A stretch of 59,993 nucleotides of DNA from Desulfosporosinus metallidurans (GCF_001936615.1 NZ_MLBF01000026.1:1-59993), one strand, 5' to 3'; shown: positions 43,232 through 52,073, numbered from the stretch's first letter. Program-made: numbers and translations. The notes: generated by a model not told the origin, from the letters alone.

Positions 43232-44242
43232 CTAACTTAAAATATAGAGGACCGACGTCAGCCACAACAAGACAGCGACAATAATGTGAGGATCTTTGGT
43301 CACCAATTTCGAGGGATCCCCCCCTTTACCAATCCGGATGAGGTATAGATATCGCCACAAGCCGTAAATCACAAAAGGAACCGTATAGATCAAGGTTGTC
43401 GTGTGATGCAATATGACGGTACTTGGATCTATTACATACAGGCTATAGGTCAATATAACTGCCCCGGCTGTAATTCCCAAAAGTTGATTTAATAGTTCCA
43501 AACTGTAATTCTTCAGGACCGGTCGATGAGCGCTAGCCCCCGTTAATAAATCATTGAGTTCTGCCCACCTTTTGCCAAAACCCATGAAAAGGGCGAGGGT
43601 TAAGCCGCTCAGCAGCAACCACTTCGAAGGTGCAATTCCTACGCCCCATGTTCCCATTAAAATTCTAAGCATAAAACCGAATGCGATTAATAAAACATCA
43701 AGCAACACGACTTGTTTCAATCCCTTAGAATAAGCAATATTTTGGGCCAAATAATAAAGCAGTATTCCTAGCGCAATACTGGAAACAGCCAAACCTAACA
43801 ACATGCCTATTAAGAGAAAAAAGAGAAAGATAACTCCCGCTACCCTGGGCGTAACTGCTCCCGAAGCAAGAGGACGATGACATTTCTTCGGGTGCATCCG
43901 ATCACGTTCCCGATCAAGAAAATCATTTAAGACATAAACTGCACTAGAAACAAAACAAAATGCAATTGCCGCAGTTATCGCCTTGAGCAACAGATCGACA
44001 TGGCCCCAGTTTTGTGAGAAAAGCATCCCTACCATGACAAACGAGTTCTTAACCCATTGCTTTGGCCTGATTAATTGTCCTAACGCTTTAACAGTATTTT
44101 TTGTATTCTCCAGCGGCACACCCTTAATATTTCTAACTCTAACCCCGAATTCAGAGCTATCTAAATCTAGAGTACAATCGTTACTCTCTTCAGTGACGAG
44201 TGCTTCATCCTCACTATATGCAGGTAAAATAGTACAAAGCAT
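43232..44242 (-). CDS. UbiA-family prenyltransferase, decaprenyl-phosphate phosphoribosyltransferase-like
   Basis: 336 aa from ATG 44242 (AAAGGGGG 10 bp upstream); the longer frame starts at a TTG overlapping spmB. A 60-residue acidic N-terminal extension precedes the membrane part. Near residue 80 IRPKQWVKNSFVM, then the Asp-rich motif NDFLDRERDRMHPKKCHRPLA and a second polar loop FGKRWAELNDL are typical of Rv3806c-type enzymes that join phosphoribosyl-PP to polyprenyl phosphate. With its neighbours it suggests a pentose-carrying lipid donor. Confidence 0.82.
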   Translation of the reverse strand: MLCTILPAYSEDEALVTEESNDCTLDLDSSEFGVRVRNIKGVPLENTKNTVKALGQLIRPKQWVKNSFVMVGMLFSQNWGHVDLLLKAITAAIAFCFVSSAVYVLNDFLDRERDRMHPKKCHRPLASGAVTPRVAGVIFLFFLLIGMLLGLAVSSIALGILLYYLAQNIAYSKGLKQVVLLDVLLIAFGFMLRILMGTWGVGIAPSKWLLLSGLTLALFMGFGKRWAELNDLLTGASAHRPVLKNYSLELLNQLLGITAGAVILTYSLYVIDPSTVILHHTTTLIYTVPFVIYGLWRYLYLIRIGKGGDPSKLVTKDPHIIVAVLLWLTSVLYILS

Positions 44243-44292
44243 ACTAATGATGCCCCCTTTCGGCCTCACCATTAGTATGTACAAAGCACATA

Positions 44293-44832
44293 TCAATAAA
44301 ACGTCTTAGTGACAATCCATACAGAAGCGATTAAGCCTATAAAATCCGCTAATAGGCCCAGCTTAAGTGCGTAACGATATTTCTTGATTCCAACGGAACC
44401 AAAATACACCGTTAGCACGAAGAATGTAGTATCCGTACTTCCTTGAAGAGTTGATGCTAACCGACCAATATACGAGTCAGGACCATACTGATTGATAAGC
44501 TGTGTTGCCACCCCTAATGCTCCCGATCCACTAAGTGGGCGCATGATTGCTAGCGGGATAATCGCAGCAAAATCGGGATCCAAGCCTAAACACCCGAAAA
44601 GTGGTTGTAGCCAATGTGACACGATCTCGAGCGCTCCAGAGTCAACGAAAACCCGAATTGAAAGTAGCATTCCAATTAAAAATGGGAGAATCCGCACGCC
44701 AGTTTTAAACCCATCCTCTGCTCCAGCAACGAAGGATTCATAGACAGGAACTTTACGAAGGTAGGCCAACACCGGAATCAGTAACAGGAGTAGTGGAATC
44801 GCCCATCGAGAAATCTCGGCAATAACATTCAT
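44293..44832 (-). CDS. spmB: Spore maturation protein B
   Basis: 179 aa nucleoside-recognition (Gate) domain membrane protein. The motifs AGAEDGFKTGVRILPFLIGM and MRPLSGSGALGVATQL are characteristic. The ATG overlaps the spmA stop codon (ATGA). With SpmA it is needed for spore-core dehydration in Bacillus. Confidence 0.94.
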   Translation of the reverse strand: MNVIAEISRWAIPLLLLLIPVLAYLRKVPVYESFVAGAEDGFKTGVRILPFLIGMLLSIRVFVDSGALEIVSHWLQPLFGCLGLDPDFAAIIPLAIMRPLSGSGALGVATQLINQYGPDSYIGRLASTLQGSTDTTFFVLTVYFGSVGIKKYRYALKLGLLADFIGLIASVWIVTKTFY

Positions 44833-45410
44833 TTTTTCCTCCTATAACGAATCAGGAAATCTACGAAAATGGCAACTGTCATGGCACACCCTGTCGCAAT
44901 GATTGTTGTTCCGATGATTTCCGTGGCATTCACTGAATTTGCCTTAAGCCGGACGCCTATAATCGTGGCAGGAATTAGCGTAATGCAAGAAGTATTGAGC
45001 GCTAAAAAAGTACACATTGCGGGACTTGCCACATCTGGCGTCGGGTTTTCCTTTTGTAGTTCTTCCATAGCTTTCAATCCGAAAGGGGTCGCGGCATTTC
45101 CCAAGCCTAATATATTAGCACTCATGTTCATAATAATGGCCCCAAGTGCTGGACTTTCTGGCTTCAGTGAAGGAAACAAGCGACCGATCACAGGACCAAA
45201 GATGCGGGCAATCCCTTTTACTAGACCAGCATCTTCAGCCAAACGCATGAGACCTAACCATAAGCTCATCACACCAATTAGTTCAATGGCAACCTCGACC
45301 CCAAGTTCTGCAGCTTTCATTGCAGAAACTGTTACATTTTCAATGTGCCCCGTAAGTGCAGCTACAATAATTCCAATCGCCAACATTAATAGCCAGATGA
45401 GATTAACCAT
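44829..45410 (-). CDS. spmA: Spore maturation protein A
   Basis: 193 aa from ATG 45410, which is preceded by GGGGGTGG; the reading frame extends about 30 codons upstream into a terminator region without a ribosome site. Gate-domain membrane protein with IELIGVMSLWLGLMRLAEDAG and NMSANILGLGNAATPFGLKA. Coupled to spmB. Confidence 0.94.
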   Translation of the reverse strand: MVNLIWLLMLAIGIIVAALTGHIENVTVSAMKAAELGVEVAIELIGVMSLWLGLMRLAEDAGLVKGIARIFGPVIGRLFPSLKPESPALGAIIMNMSANILGLGNAATPFGLKAMEELQKENPTPDVASPAMCTFLALNTSCITLIPATIIGVRLKANSVNATEIIGTTIIATGCAMTVAIFVDFLIRYRRKK

Positions 45411-45456
45411 TTCCCACCCCCTTGTCTCAATGAAATGTATGAAAAGGACAAACAAA

Positions 45457-45480
45457 AAAGAACGAAATCTCTCGTTCTTT
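45457..45480 (-). terminator. Terminator between ytfJ and spmA
   Basis: AAAGAACGA/TCGTTCTTT stem, 6-nt loop, then TTTTTTGTTTG on the minus strand. Separates the DUF2953-ytfJ transcript from spmAB, which then needs its own promoter. Confidence 0.8.
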
Positions 45481-45520
45481 TCGTTGACCTTATATGATCT
45501 TGACAAATCATATCTTGGAT

Positions 45521-45967
45521 TTAGTCACGGGCGATAATAATGTCATCCGCCAATGGTTTTTTCTTCCTATTTATCATTCCAGTCAGTTTATCTAACAAAT
45601 CAGGAACCGTATCCAGTAACCGATCAATGACCACATTCCCATCCACAGGAAGAAGACGAATAGTTCCATTACCTACGACCAAAAAACCGACAGGTTGTAC
45701 TGATACTCCAGCACCAGCACCACCTCCAAAAGGAAGTGAGCCTCCGCCTCCTTGTCCAGTTCCGCTCCCTGCATTATCTTTATTATCTTCTGGTGGTGCA
45801 AACTCACTGCCGCCTGCTGCGAAACCGCAAGAAACCCTCGAAATTGGAATAATTACGGACCCATCAGGAGTTTCTACTGGATCTCCAACGATCGTGTTCA
45901 CATCCACAATCTGTTGGATACTCTCCATAGCTGTTTTCATTAACGATTCAATAGGATGATTCCCCAC
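45521..45967 (-). CDS. ytfJ: Sporulation protein YtfJ/GerW
   Basis: 148 aa. Family pattern: HPIESLMKTAMESIQQIVD at the start, GDPVETPDGSVIIPISRVSCGFAAGG, a Gly-rich linker (GGGAGAGVSVQPVGFLVV) and a C-terminal DKLTGMINRKKK helix. GTG start 6 bp after AAGGGGGC. It overlaps the end of the DUF2953 gene by 20 bp. In Bacillus it is a spore protein needed for germination. Confidence 0.92.
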   Translation of the reverse strand: MGNHPIESLMKTAMESIQQIVDVNTIVGDPVETPDGSVIIPISRVSCGFAAGGSEFAPPEDNKDNAGSGTGQGGGGSLPFGGGAGAGVSVQPVGFLVVGNGTIRLLPVDGNVVIDRLLDTVPDLLDKLTGMINRKKKPLADDIIIARD

Positions 45968-46649
45968 GTGACTGCCCCCTTATACCCCGCTTAAATGTTC
46001 TCAATACATTTAATCCTACAAAAATAATATGGCCGATTCTTAAGTGGAATATGCATCGAATATCACATAAAAAGCCTTCTTTTTTATATTGAGGGACAAC
46101 TATAAGGGCAGGACATGAGACCTCGACCTTCACCTGTTGATAAAGGCGGGAAAGTGCAAAACCAAACATAGTCCAAAAGGCTCCTGCCGCAAGTGCTGTA
46201 TTGCTCGCATCTTTATATCCAATTTCTATGCGCCAGTTGATATCTTTACAATGAATTCCCCTGTAAAATCGACTCTTCACCCGATTAAAATATCTTATCA
46301 AAACGGGAATCTTCAACCAAAGACGGGACAACCAGCCTCTGCGTATATAGCGTACACGTGCTTTCTTCGTCGCATGGCGTGTTCCACCTCTCGCCTTTAC
46401 AACCTCTTCCATTTCGATTTGGGGTCCTTTTTCCCACTCTAATTGAAGAGTTGGGATTTGATATTTAATATGCCATAACCCATGAAAGGCACGAAAATTG
46501 ATATCAAGATGATCTTCCTCTTCGATACGCCGGTATCGAAAGTCTACTTCAGCTTTAACCGTTAAACTAAGCAGTGATAGAATAGCCACAGCGAGCAAGA
46601 ATGCTAAAACTCGCAACCAAACCCCTCCGTACTCCATATCCGTCGTCAT
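45948..46649 (-). CDS. DUF2953 domain-containing membrane-anchored protein
   Basis: 233 aa from ATG 46649 (AGGAG 11 bp upstream). One N-terminal helix, then VDFRYRRIEEEDHLDINFRA and a basic middle section, ending in the DUF2953-type TALAAGAFWTMFGFALSRLY region. Commonly next to ytfJ in spore formers, as here, so probably a sporulation protein; mechanism unknown. Confidence 0.82.
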   Translation of the reverse strand: MTTDMEYGGVWLRVLAFLLAVAILSLLSLTVKAEVDFRYRRIEEEDHLDINFRAFHGLWHIKYQIPTLQLEWEKGPQIEMEEVVKARGGTRHATKKARVRYIRRGWLSRLWLKIPVLIRYFNRVKSRFYRGIHCKDINWRIEIGYKDASNTALAAGAFWTMFGFALSRLYQQVKVEVSCPALIVVPQYKKEGFLCDIRCIFHLRIGHIIFVGLNVLRTFKRGIRGQSRGESSY

Positions 46650-46856
46650 GGTGTCTGACTCTCCTAAATAGGTAAGATGCCCGATTTTGAGGAACTTTAT
46701 GCAATTAACGACTAATGACTTCGTCATCTGCAGGGAACTCTGAATTATAATTCAATCGAATAACCGGAAGGTATTTCCTATCCAATTCTAGTATTTTAAC
46801 CTAGAAGCTGCAGAAACTAAGCCGATGTCTAATTTTGTGTGATGGAGGTTTTGGTT

Positions 46857-46973
46857 ATGAGAAAGGTTGACCCTGGTAATTTCAATTTTCTTCAGCCCGG
46901 TTGGTTTGTTCTCCATGTACTTGCAATATTTGGAACGATTATGCTTGGAATGGCCCTAGAACGAAGAACTTGA
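46857..46973 (+). CDS. 38-residue single-helix membrane protein
   Basis: Small reading frame with a strong ribosome site (GGAGG 8 bp before ATG). The product begins MRKVDPGNFNFLQPGWFVLH, has a hydrophobic helix at about 16-33 (VLHVLAIFGTIMLGMAL) and ends in a basic RRT. Divergent from the DUF2953 gene; a hairpin follows at 47010-47028. Not recognised; it resembles small spore or envelope membrane proteins in size only. Confidence 0.6.
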   Translation: MRKVDPGNFNFLQPGWFVLHVLAIFGTIMLGMALERRT

Positions 46974-47009
46974 TTTGCTACGTAGTCCAAGGATTCACCC
47001 TTGTCCCCG

Positions 47010-47028
47010 GGCCACCAAACTGGTGGCC
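47010..47028. terminator. Weak hairpin between convergent genes
   Basis: GGCCACCA/TGGTGGCC, 3-nt loop, between the 38-residue protein gene and the BtuF-like gene. No T-run on either strand, so terminator activity is doubtful. Confidence 0.4.
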
Positions 47029-47064
47029 TTACCAGTTAGCTCATCAAGTAATTCTACCCAAAAA

Positions 47065-47868
47065 TTATCTGGCAATCAGGATTTCCTGCAATTTCTCCAT
47101 GCCCTCAATCAACCTTGGTCCAGGTCTGCATATTGTGTGACAAGGAATAGGATAAACCCTCTTTTCACGAACCGCAGTTATCTGCTCCCAATCCTTTGTA
47201 ATAATGTCATCCACCGTTCTCTGGCAAATAGGATTCTTGGCAACACAGCCACTGCATTTTGAGGGTACAGATTGTCCTTTTTCGATGCCGCAAAAAAATA
47301 TAACTTCGGGATCAAATTCTTTGATTTGATCCCGAAGCACTCGAACATAGAAATCCTCAGACTGGAAATCCATCAATTGAGCACCCGCAATTCGAAGAGC
47401 ATCATATTGAATTGATCGAGTTCCCTGTGTAACAATAGGATCTGTACTCATTAAGTAAAAAACCCTTCGAGTTCTTCCTTGGGACCTTCGGCGAAGATTC
47501 CGGACCCTCTCTCTCAAAGAATTAATGACTGGTTGAGCGGAAATTTCAGTTCCACAAATCCTTGCCAACTCACTCATCAGCACGAAAACGTCATCAACTC
47601 TTGAGGGCGTTGAAGCAAGGACTTTAATCTCAGTGTTTTCCAGTTCCGCGATAAGTTTTTTGTGCAATGCCTGATCGGCTAAGAGGAGATCCGGCTTGAG
47701 AGAAAGAATTTTCATTAGTTGCGGCTGTCCAAATGTACCCACTTTATCCTTAGCTTTCGCATCCTCAGGGAAATTGCAGTGTTCCGTTACTCCCACCACC
47801 TGTGTTTGTAAACCTAAAAAATATAGAATCTCTGTGTGTGAAGGAACAAGAGAAATAATTCGTTTCAT
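47065..47868 (-). CDS. BtuF-like periplasmic-binding-fold protein without signal peptide, Cys-rich C-terminus
   Basis: 267 aa from ATG 47868 (GGGAGGGG 9 bp upstream). Starts directly with RIISLVPSHTEILYFLGL, the first strand of the class III (cobalamin/Fe-siderophore) binding fold, and has no signal peptide or lipobox, so it is likely cytoplasmic. A cysteine cluster at about 190-245 (FFCGIEKG, KCSGCVAKNPIC, PCHTICRPG) is unusual for transport proteins and suggests a metal or Fe-S site. No ABC transporter genes lie beside it. Function unknown. Confidence 0.75.
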   Translation of the reverse strand: MKRIISLVPSHTEILYFLGLQTQVVGVTEHCNFPEDAKAKDKVGTFGQPQLMKILSLKPDLLLADQALHKKLIAELENTEIKVLASTPSRVDDVFVLMSELARICGTEISAQPVINSLRERVRNLRRRSQGRTRRVFYLMSTDPIVTQGTRSIQYDALRIAGAQLMDFQSEDFYVRVLRDQIKEFDPEVIFFCGIEKGQSVPSKCSGCVAKNPICQRTVDDIITKDWEQITAVREKRVYPIPCHTICRPGPRLIEGMEKLQEILIAR

Positions 47869-47964
47869 ATTTGTGCTCCCCTCCCATTTGAAAATTCCAT
47901 CGTTCTCTGACCCCAACAGGCCCCTTGAAACTCCCCATACTTTGGAACTCACATAATAGAATTT

Positions 47965-48498
47965 TTATGAAGTAACATAGGCGATTATTTCTTCTATTTT
48001 ATTCTTTCTTGTATAATCTGCTGGTTTGTTAAAAATTTCGAGCATACCTATTTCATCAGATGTTAATTTCTTTTTCCTTTTCACCTTCCATTTTATGGAT
48101 GTCTTCAGTAATCTCATAAGCATTTTATCAAAAAAATTTAGTTTACGATAATCAAAGCCCCCCCGTAAATAAAAGAACCGTATAAATTTTTGCTGCTCGG
48201 AAGTAAAGTTCTTATTTTTCACTTCACTTACCACCTCTTCTCTTAAGGGCGACACCCCCGTAGCAAATACAACAACTTTTTTATCTTTTAATTTGTCAAG
48301 GTTTTGTGCTATAAACTTTACTCCGTTGATACCGACGGCATACAAACCGCCACCATATATCACAGTCTCATAGGCTGTCAGCATATTAGTAGTGACTTCT
48401 GAACCATCAAAAATATCAGCTGACAACTCCTCCGAAATCCATTCTGCATATTTCTTTGTGAATCCTGTTTTTGATTTGTATATTACCACAGTTTTCAT
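47965..48498 (-). CDS. Flavodoxin-domain protein
   Basis: 177 aa from ATG 48498 (GAGGTG 6 bp upstream). FMN phosphate-binding loop in VVIYKSKTGFTKKYAEWI (residues about 4-21), then ETVIYGGGLYAVGINGVKFI and VVFATGVSPLREE as in menaquinone-dependent protoporphyrinogen oxidase-like flavodoxins. The C-terminal third is a basic helical tail (MLMRLLKTSIKWKVKRKKKL). Single-gene unit; partner not evident. Confidence 0.85.
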   Translation of the reverse strand: MKTVVIYKSKTGFTKKYAEWISEELSADIFDGSEVTTNMLTAYETVIYGGGLYAVGINGVKFIAQNLDKLKDKKVVVFATGVSPLREEVVSEVKNKNFTSEQQKFIRFFYLRGGFDYRKLNFFDKMLMRLLKTSIKWKVKRKKKLTSDEIGMLEIFNKPADYTRKNKIEEIIAYVTS

Positions 48499-49046
48499 CA
48501 CTTTCACCTCGAAATATAGACTTTCTCGCATCATCTTCGTTTATAACCATAAAGTTTATAACCTGCTCACAATTAATCGGCGATGACTTGGATGTATATA
48601 TCAGTGAGCTATCAGATGGGCTAGAAAAGCGATTTGTTGATTAACTCAGACCCTGCAATGCGTTTAAACTCTTTTTCAATAAGGTTCTCAGCTACAACTG
48701 GTCTGACGACGTTATTATCCGTCCAAAACGTCCTAAAAAACATCCCATGTGCTTTCCAAAGACGAGATTTTGTCCATTACTGATCATGTGCTTAACCTTA
48801 AGCACAAAACGATTCTCCTGACGACGTATTCTTCTGGACTGAGAATTAGCGAAACGCTCTATAATAAAAACCAAAAACTAAGTCTTAGTAAGAATTTACG
48901 TTAAGGCACGTCATTCCAATCCTTACTAAGATAATAGAAAAAGCCATTAATAATATTTATTAACGGCTTTTCTCTATTCGTTGCCAAACTTGGCGAAAAC
49001 GCTTGAGCCCTAGTTTAACCTGCGAGATCATGTTTGAGGTGTAAAG
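48499..49046. other. 548-bp region: inverted repeats and possible decayed coding remnant
   Basis: No intact gene. On the minus strand, 48621-48874 reads as two overlapping fragments in different frames (one with KHMISNGQNLVFGKHM, one with TDNNVVRPVVAENLIEKEF) that would join by a frameshift, suggesting a broken gene. A 10-bp inverted repeat (TCTTAGTAAG, 48883-48892 and 48922-48931) and the scpAB terminator follow. Confidence 0.4.
48939..48971 (-). terminator. Terminator of the scpAB operon
   Basis: AAAAGCC-TTAATAA hairpin (one mismatch) followed by T-rich sequence on both strands; on the minus strand it is 76 bp after the scpB stop codon. Confidence 0.75.
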
Positions 49047-49604
49047 CTAAGTTCCCAACTCTAGTGTACACGCCACTTCATCATCCACATTCAAACCCAC
49101 TTCAAGGTTCGGCAAATCGTCTAATGACCGCAAACCAAAATGAAGAAGAAACTGTTCTGTCGTTGCATAAAGAATGGGCCGCCCCGGACCTTCCTTACGA
49201 CCTACATCTTTCACTAATCCCTTCTCTACTAACGTGGCCAAGGCTCGCTCGGATTGGACCCCTCTGATGAAGTCTACTTCCCCTCGCGTAACCGGCTGTT
49301 TATAGGCAATAATCGAAAGCACTTCAAGGGCTGCATTGGAGAGGGCCTGAGCAGGTTGTTTATAAAGAATCTCAATATAGCGGGCTACTTCCGGCTTAGT
49401 CCCCAATTTATATCCACCATTGATTTCGAGGAGAGTTAAACCGCAAGAATCCACGGCATACCTGGTACGAAGCTCGTGAAGTAGCTCTTCAATTTTCGAA
49501 CTATCCAATTCAAGAATCTCCCCGAGCAATTCAGCGGTGAGCGGATTCTTGGCAACAAATAAAAGGGCTTCCAAAGCAGCCGTTTCCGGTTCCCGAAACA
49601 GCAT
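49047..49604 (-). CDS. scpB: Segregation and condensation protein B
   Basis: 185 aa, two winged-helix domains. Conserved region AALEVLSIIAYKQPVTRGEVDFIRG (about residues 92-116) and GRKEGPGRPILYATTEQFL. Begins 5 bp after the scpA stop codon. Binds SMC with ScpA as the condensin complex. Confidence 0.95.
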   Translation of the reverse strand: MLFREPETAALEALLFVAKNPLTAELLGEILELDSSKIEELLHELRTRYAVDSCGLTLLEINGGYKLGTKPEVARYIEILYKQPAQALSNAALEVLSIIAYKQPVTRGEVDFIRGVQSERALATLVEKGLVKDVGRKEGPGRPILYATTEQFLLHFGLRSLDDLPNLEVGLNVDDEVACTLELGT

Positions 49605-49609
49605 TCCAT

Positions 49610-50386
49610 CTACTCCTCTTCCGTGAATTCCCAGGCTTTCTTCGTTGGAAATAACATAATATCGCTCAGCATTGCTGACTGTTCAGCCCGAACTTTTCCA
49701 GATTTCAAGAGTTCCAGCAAAGCCAGAAAAGAGACAACTACTTCCATGCGTGATCCGATCCGCATGAGTTGTCCAAAACGCATCCCATTCGGATGCAGAA
49801 GTACGCGACGCAAAACATCTGTGAGCATCACCTCAATCGCGATCTCGTCTGGCTCAACATGCTGGATTTCTTCCCCTTTTTCAGCTCGTTCGATCACCTG
49901 GCAAAAAGCTTGCCAAAGGTCATCGAACGATACTCCCATGAGTGGATCCTCGGGCTCGACATCCGCTAGTAAGCCCTCGACATCAACCTCACGATAATAG
50001 GAGCGTCCTGATGAAGTTTCCAACGCTTCTAAAACTTGCGCCGCTTGTTTATATGCGCGGTAAGCAATTAAGCGTTCAACCAGTTCTTGTCTTGGATCTT
50101 TTTCCTCATTCTGATCTTGTTCATTTTTCGGTGGTTTCGGCAAAAGATCTCTAGATTTAATATAAAGCAATTGGGCTGCGAGGACTAGAAATTCTGATGT
50201 AACTTCCATATCCAAAGACCCCATTTGCTGTACCGCTTCCACGAACTGGTCGGCAATCCGCGCGATCGGGATATCATAGATATCCACTTTTTCTTGTTGA
50301 ATAAGGGTCAACAGTAAATCAAGTGGTCCCTGATAGGCAGGGAGTTCAACCTGCGGAGCAGTTTTCCCACTATTCCCCCATTCCAT
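49610..50386 (-). CDS. scpA: Segregation and condensation protein A
   Basis: 258 aa kleisin. YQGPLDLLLTLIQQEKVDIYDIPIA near the N-terminus is the SMC-binding signature, and the C-terminal winged helix ends EFTEEE. The ATG abuts the trpS stop codon (TAAATG). Bridges SMC heads with ScpB. Confidence 0.95.
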   Translation of the reverse strand: MEWGNSGKTAPQVELPAYQGPLDLLLTLIQQEKVDIYDIPIARIADQFVEAVQQMGSLDMEVTSEFLVLAAQLLYIKSRDLLPKPPKNEQDQNEEKDPRQELVERLIAYRAYKQAAQVLEALETSSGRSYYREVDVEGLLADVEPEDPLMGVSFDDLWQAFCQVIERAEKGEEIQHVEPDEIAIEVMLTDVLRRVLLHPNGMRFGQLMRIGSRMEVVVSFLALLELLKSGKVRAEQSAMLSDIMLFPTKKAWEFTEEE

Positions 50387-51361
50387 TTACAGCCCCATGA
50401 CGCAGTGAACTTCTTTCATAGTCACCGAGGCAGTTTCCCGAGCACGTTCTGCCCCTTCTTCTAGAACCTTCTCCACGCGGCCTGGTTCCTCCCAATAAAT
50501 GCGTCGTTCCCTAAACGGGTTTATAAGCTTCTCCAAGTTCTCCGCTAGATGCCGTTTACAAGCTACACAACCCACTTTTCCGCCGCGACAATTTTCTTCC
50601 ACTTCCGCAACTTCAGGAGTGTATATCTGATGGAACTTATACACAACACAAACTTCAGGGTGCCCAAGGTCATCTTTACGTAGCCGGGCTGGGTCGGTAA
50701 CCATTTGTTGAACCCTCGTCTTGATCTCCTCAGGAGAGGCCGTTAAGGAAATGGCATTGTGATAACTTTTACTCATCTTACGCCCATCCACCCCCGGCAA
50801 GAGAGGCACTTTGCCCACAAGATCTTTCGGTTCAGGGAATACCGTTCCGTAAAGATGATTAAAACGACGGGCAATTTCCCGACAAAGCTCAACATGCGGG
50901 ATCTGATCTTCCCCGACCGGAACCACACTTGCTTTATAAAGTAAGATATCCGCTGCCATTAAGAGGGGATACCCTAAGAATCCGTACATGCCTAAGTCTT
51001 TCCCCTGTTGACTCAATTGTAGAATTTGATCTTTGTACGTAGGAACACGTTCCAGCCAAGACAAGGGCGTAAACATACCTAATAGCAATTGAAGCTCGGC
51101 GTGTTCTTTAACCGCTGATTGAATAAAAACAGCGCTTTTCTCGGGATCAATTCCCACACTAAGCCAATCTAAGGCGATGTCCCTCCGCAGACGAGGAAAA
51201 TCCAAGTGGTCCTCATACCCCGTCGTCAACGCATGTAAATCCACGATGGAAAAATAGCACTCATAATCCCTCTGTAAGGCAACCCAGTTCTGGATTACAC
51301 TCAAATGCCCAATATGCAATGCGCCAGTGGGGCGCATCCCACTAAAAATTCTTCCTTTCAT
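50387..51361 (-). CDS. trpS: Tryptophanyl-tRNA synthetase
   Basis: 324 aa class I synthetase from ATG 51361 (AAGGAGTG 6-8 bp upstream; an ATG seven codons earlier has no site). HIGH-type motif GALHIGHL at about residues 10-17, KMSKS loop DGRKMSKSYHN at about 190. Also a Cys pair (CRGGKVGCVACK) in the C-terminal part. No T-box is present in the 46-bp upstream gap, so it is not controlled by tRNA-Trp here. Confidence 0.95.
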   Translation of the reverse strand: MKGRIFSGMRPTGALHIGHLSVIQNWVALQRDYECYFSIVDLHALTTGYEDHLDFPRLRRDIALDWLSVGIDPEKSAVFIQSAVKEHAELQLLLGMFTPLSWLERVPTYKDQILQLSQQGKDLGMYGFLGYPLLMAADILLYKASVVPVGEDQIPHVELCREIARRFNHLYGTVFPEPKDLVGKVPLLPGVDGRKMSKSYHNAISLTASPEEIKTRVQQMVTDPARLRKDDLGHPEVCVVYKFHQIYTPEVAEVEENCRGGKVGCVACKRHLAENLEKLINPFRERRIYWEEPGRVEKVLEEGAERARETASVTMKEVHCVMGL

Positions 51362-51407
51362 AACTAACACTCCTTTTTTCATCTTAGACAGTGTTTACAA
51401 AATTGTT

Positions 51408-52073
51408 TCAACTCAACCACAATGGCCCGAGAAAAGGAGTTAAAACGAGGGTAATAATGGTCTGATAAGCATAAGCAATCCCATTCACCGCAGGAAATAA
51501 TACCTTACTTAAAATATCCGTAAAGAGAAGAAGAACTAAAATGATCATCCCATACTGTTCAAAAGCTAATAGCCGATAAGCTAAGCGTTGGGGCAATATC
51601 CCTCCGAGAACGCCAAACCCATCAAGCGGGGGGATTGGCAAGAGGTTAAAAATTCCCAAGCCCAAATTCATGAGCACAATAGCTTTAAATATAAGCGCAA
51701 TAACGCCACTCCATGCAGAACCATGGATCCAGTGCATCGTCAAATACCATAAAAATAGCGCCACAAATGCCGTGAGTAAATTCATAAGTGGACCAGCCAA
51801 AGAAACTAACATTCGCCCTCGCAGTTTGTTTCCTTTGAAATATTGGGGGTTGGTCATCACAGGCTTAGCCCAACCAAATTGGTATAAGAATGCCATCAGC
51901 GTTCCGAAGAGATCCAGATGCACAAAAGGATTCAACGTCAAGCGCCCCTGACTTCGAGGTGTCGGATCTCCCAAACGGTCTGCGACCCAAGCATGCGCAA
52001 ATTCGTGAAAGGCAAAGCCAATCATCAAGGCAGGAATATTAGCTATTAAAGATGGTAAATTAAAACCAGACAA
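51408..52073 (-). CDS. Site-2 protease family zinc metallopeptidase (M50, rhomboid-distant YwhC type)
   Basis: 221 aa, five to six membrane helices. Zinc motif HEFAHAW (HExxH) at about residues 23-29 and NLLPIPPLDGFGVL with the third ligand Asp. TTG start 7 bp after AGAAGGAGG. Intramembrane protease of unknown substrate; often found next to trpS and scpA in spore formers. Confidence 0.9.
   Translation of the reverse strand: MSGFNLPSLIANIPALMIGFAFHEFAHAWVADRLGDPTPRSQGRLTLNPFVHLDLFGTLMAFLYQFGWAKPVMTNPQYFKGNKLRGRMLVSLAGPLMNLLTAFVALFLWYLTMHWIHGSAWSGVIALIFKAIVLMNLGLGIFNLLPIPPLDGFGVLGGILPQRLAYRLLAFEQYGMIILVLLLFTDILSKVLFPAVNGIAYAYQTIITLVLTPFLGPLWLS

Noticed and set aside
44869..45537. 222-codon open frame on the plus strand
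   Set aside because: It lies antisense to spmA, whose family motifs are unmistakable; the plus-strand product has no recognisable domain and no ribosome site.
48692..48874. 60-codon minus-strand frame as a real gene
   Set aside because: It has no ribosome site and appears to continue in another frame; kept only as a possible decayed remnant within the 48499-49046 region.
51361..51407. Possible trpS attenuator
   Set aside because: The gap between the protease and trpS coding regions is only 46 bp; there is no room for a leader.
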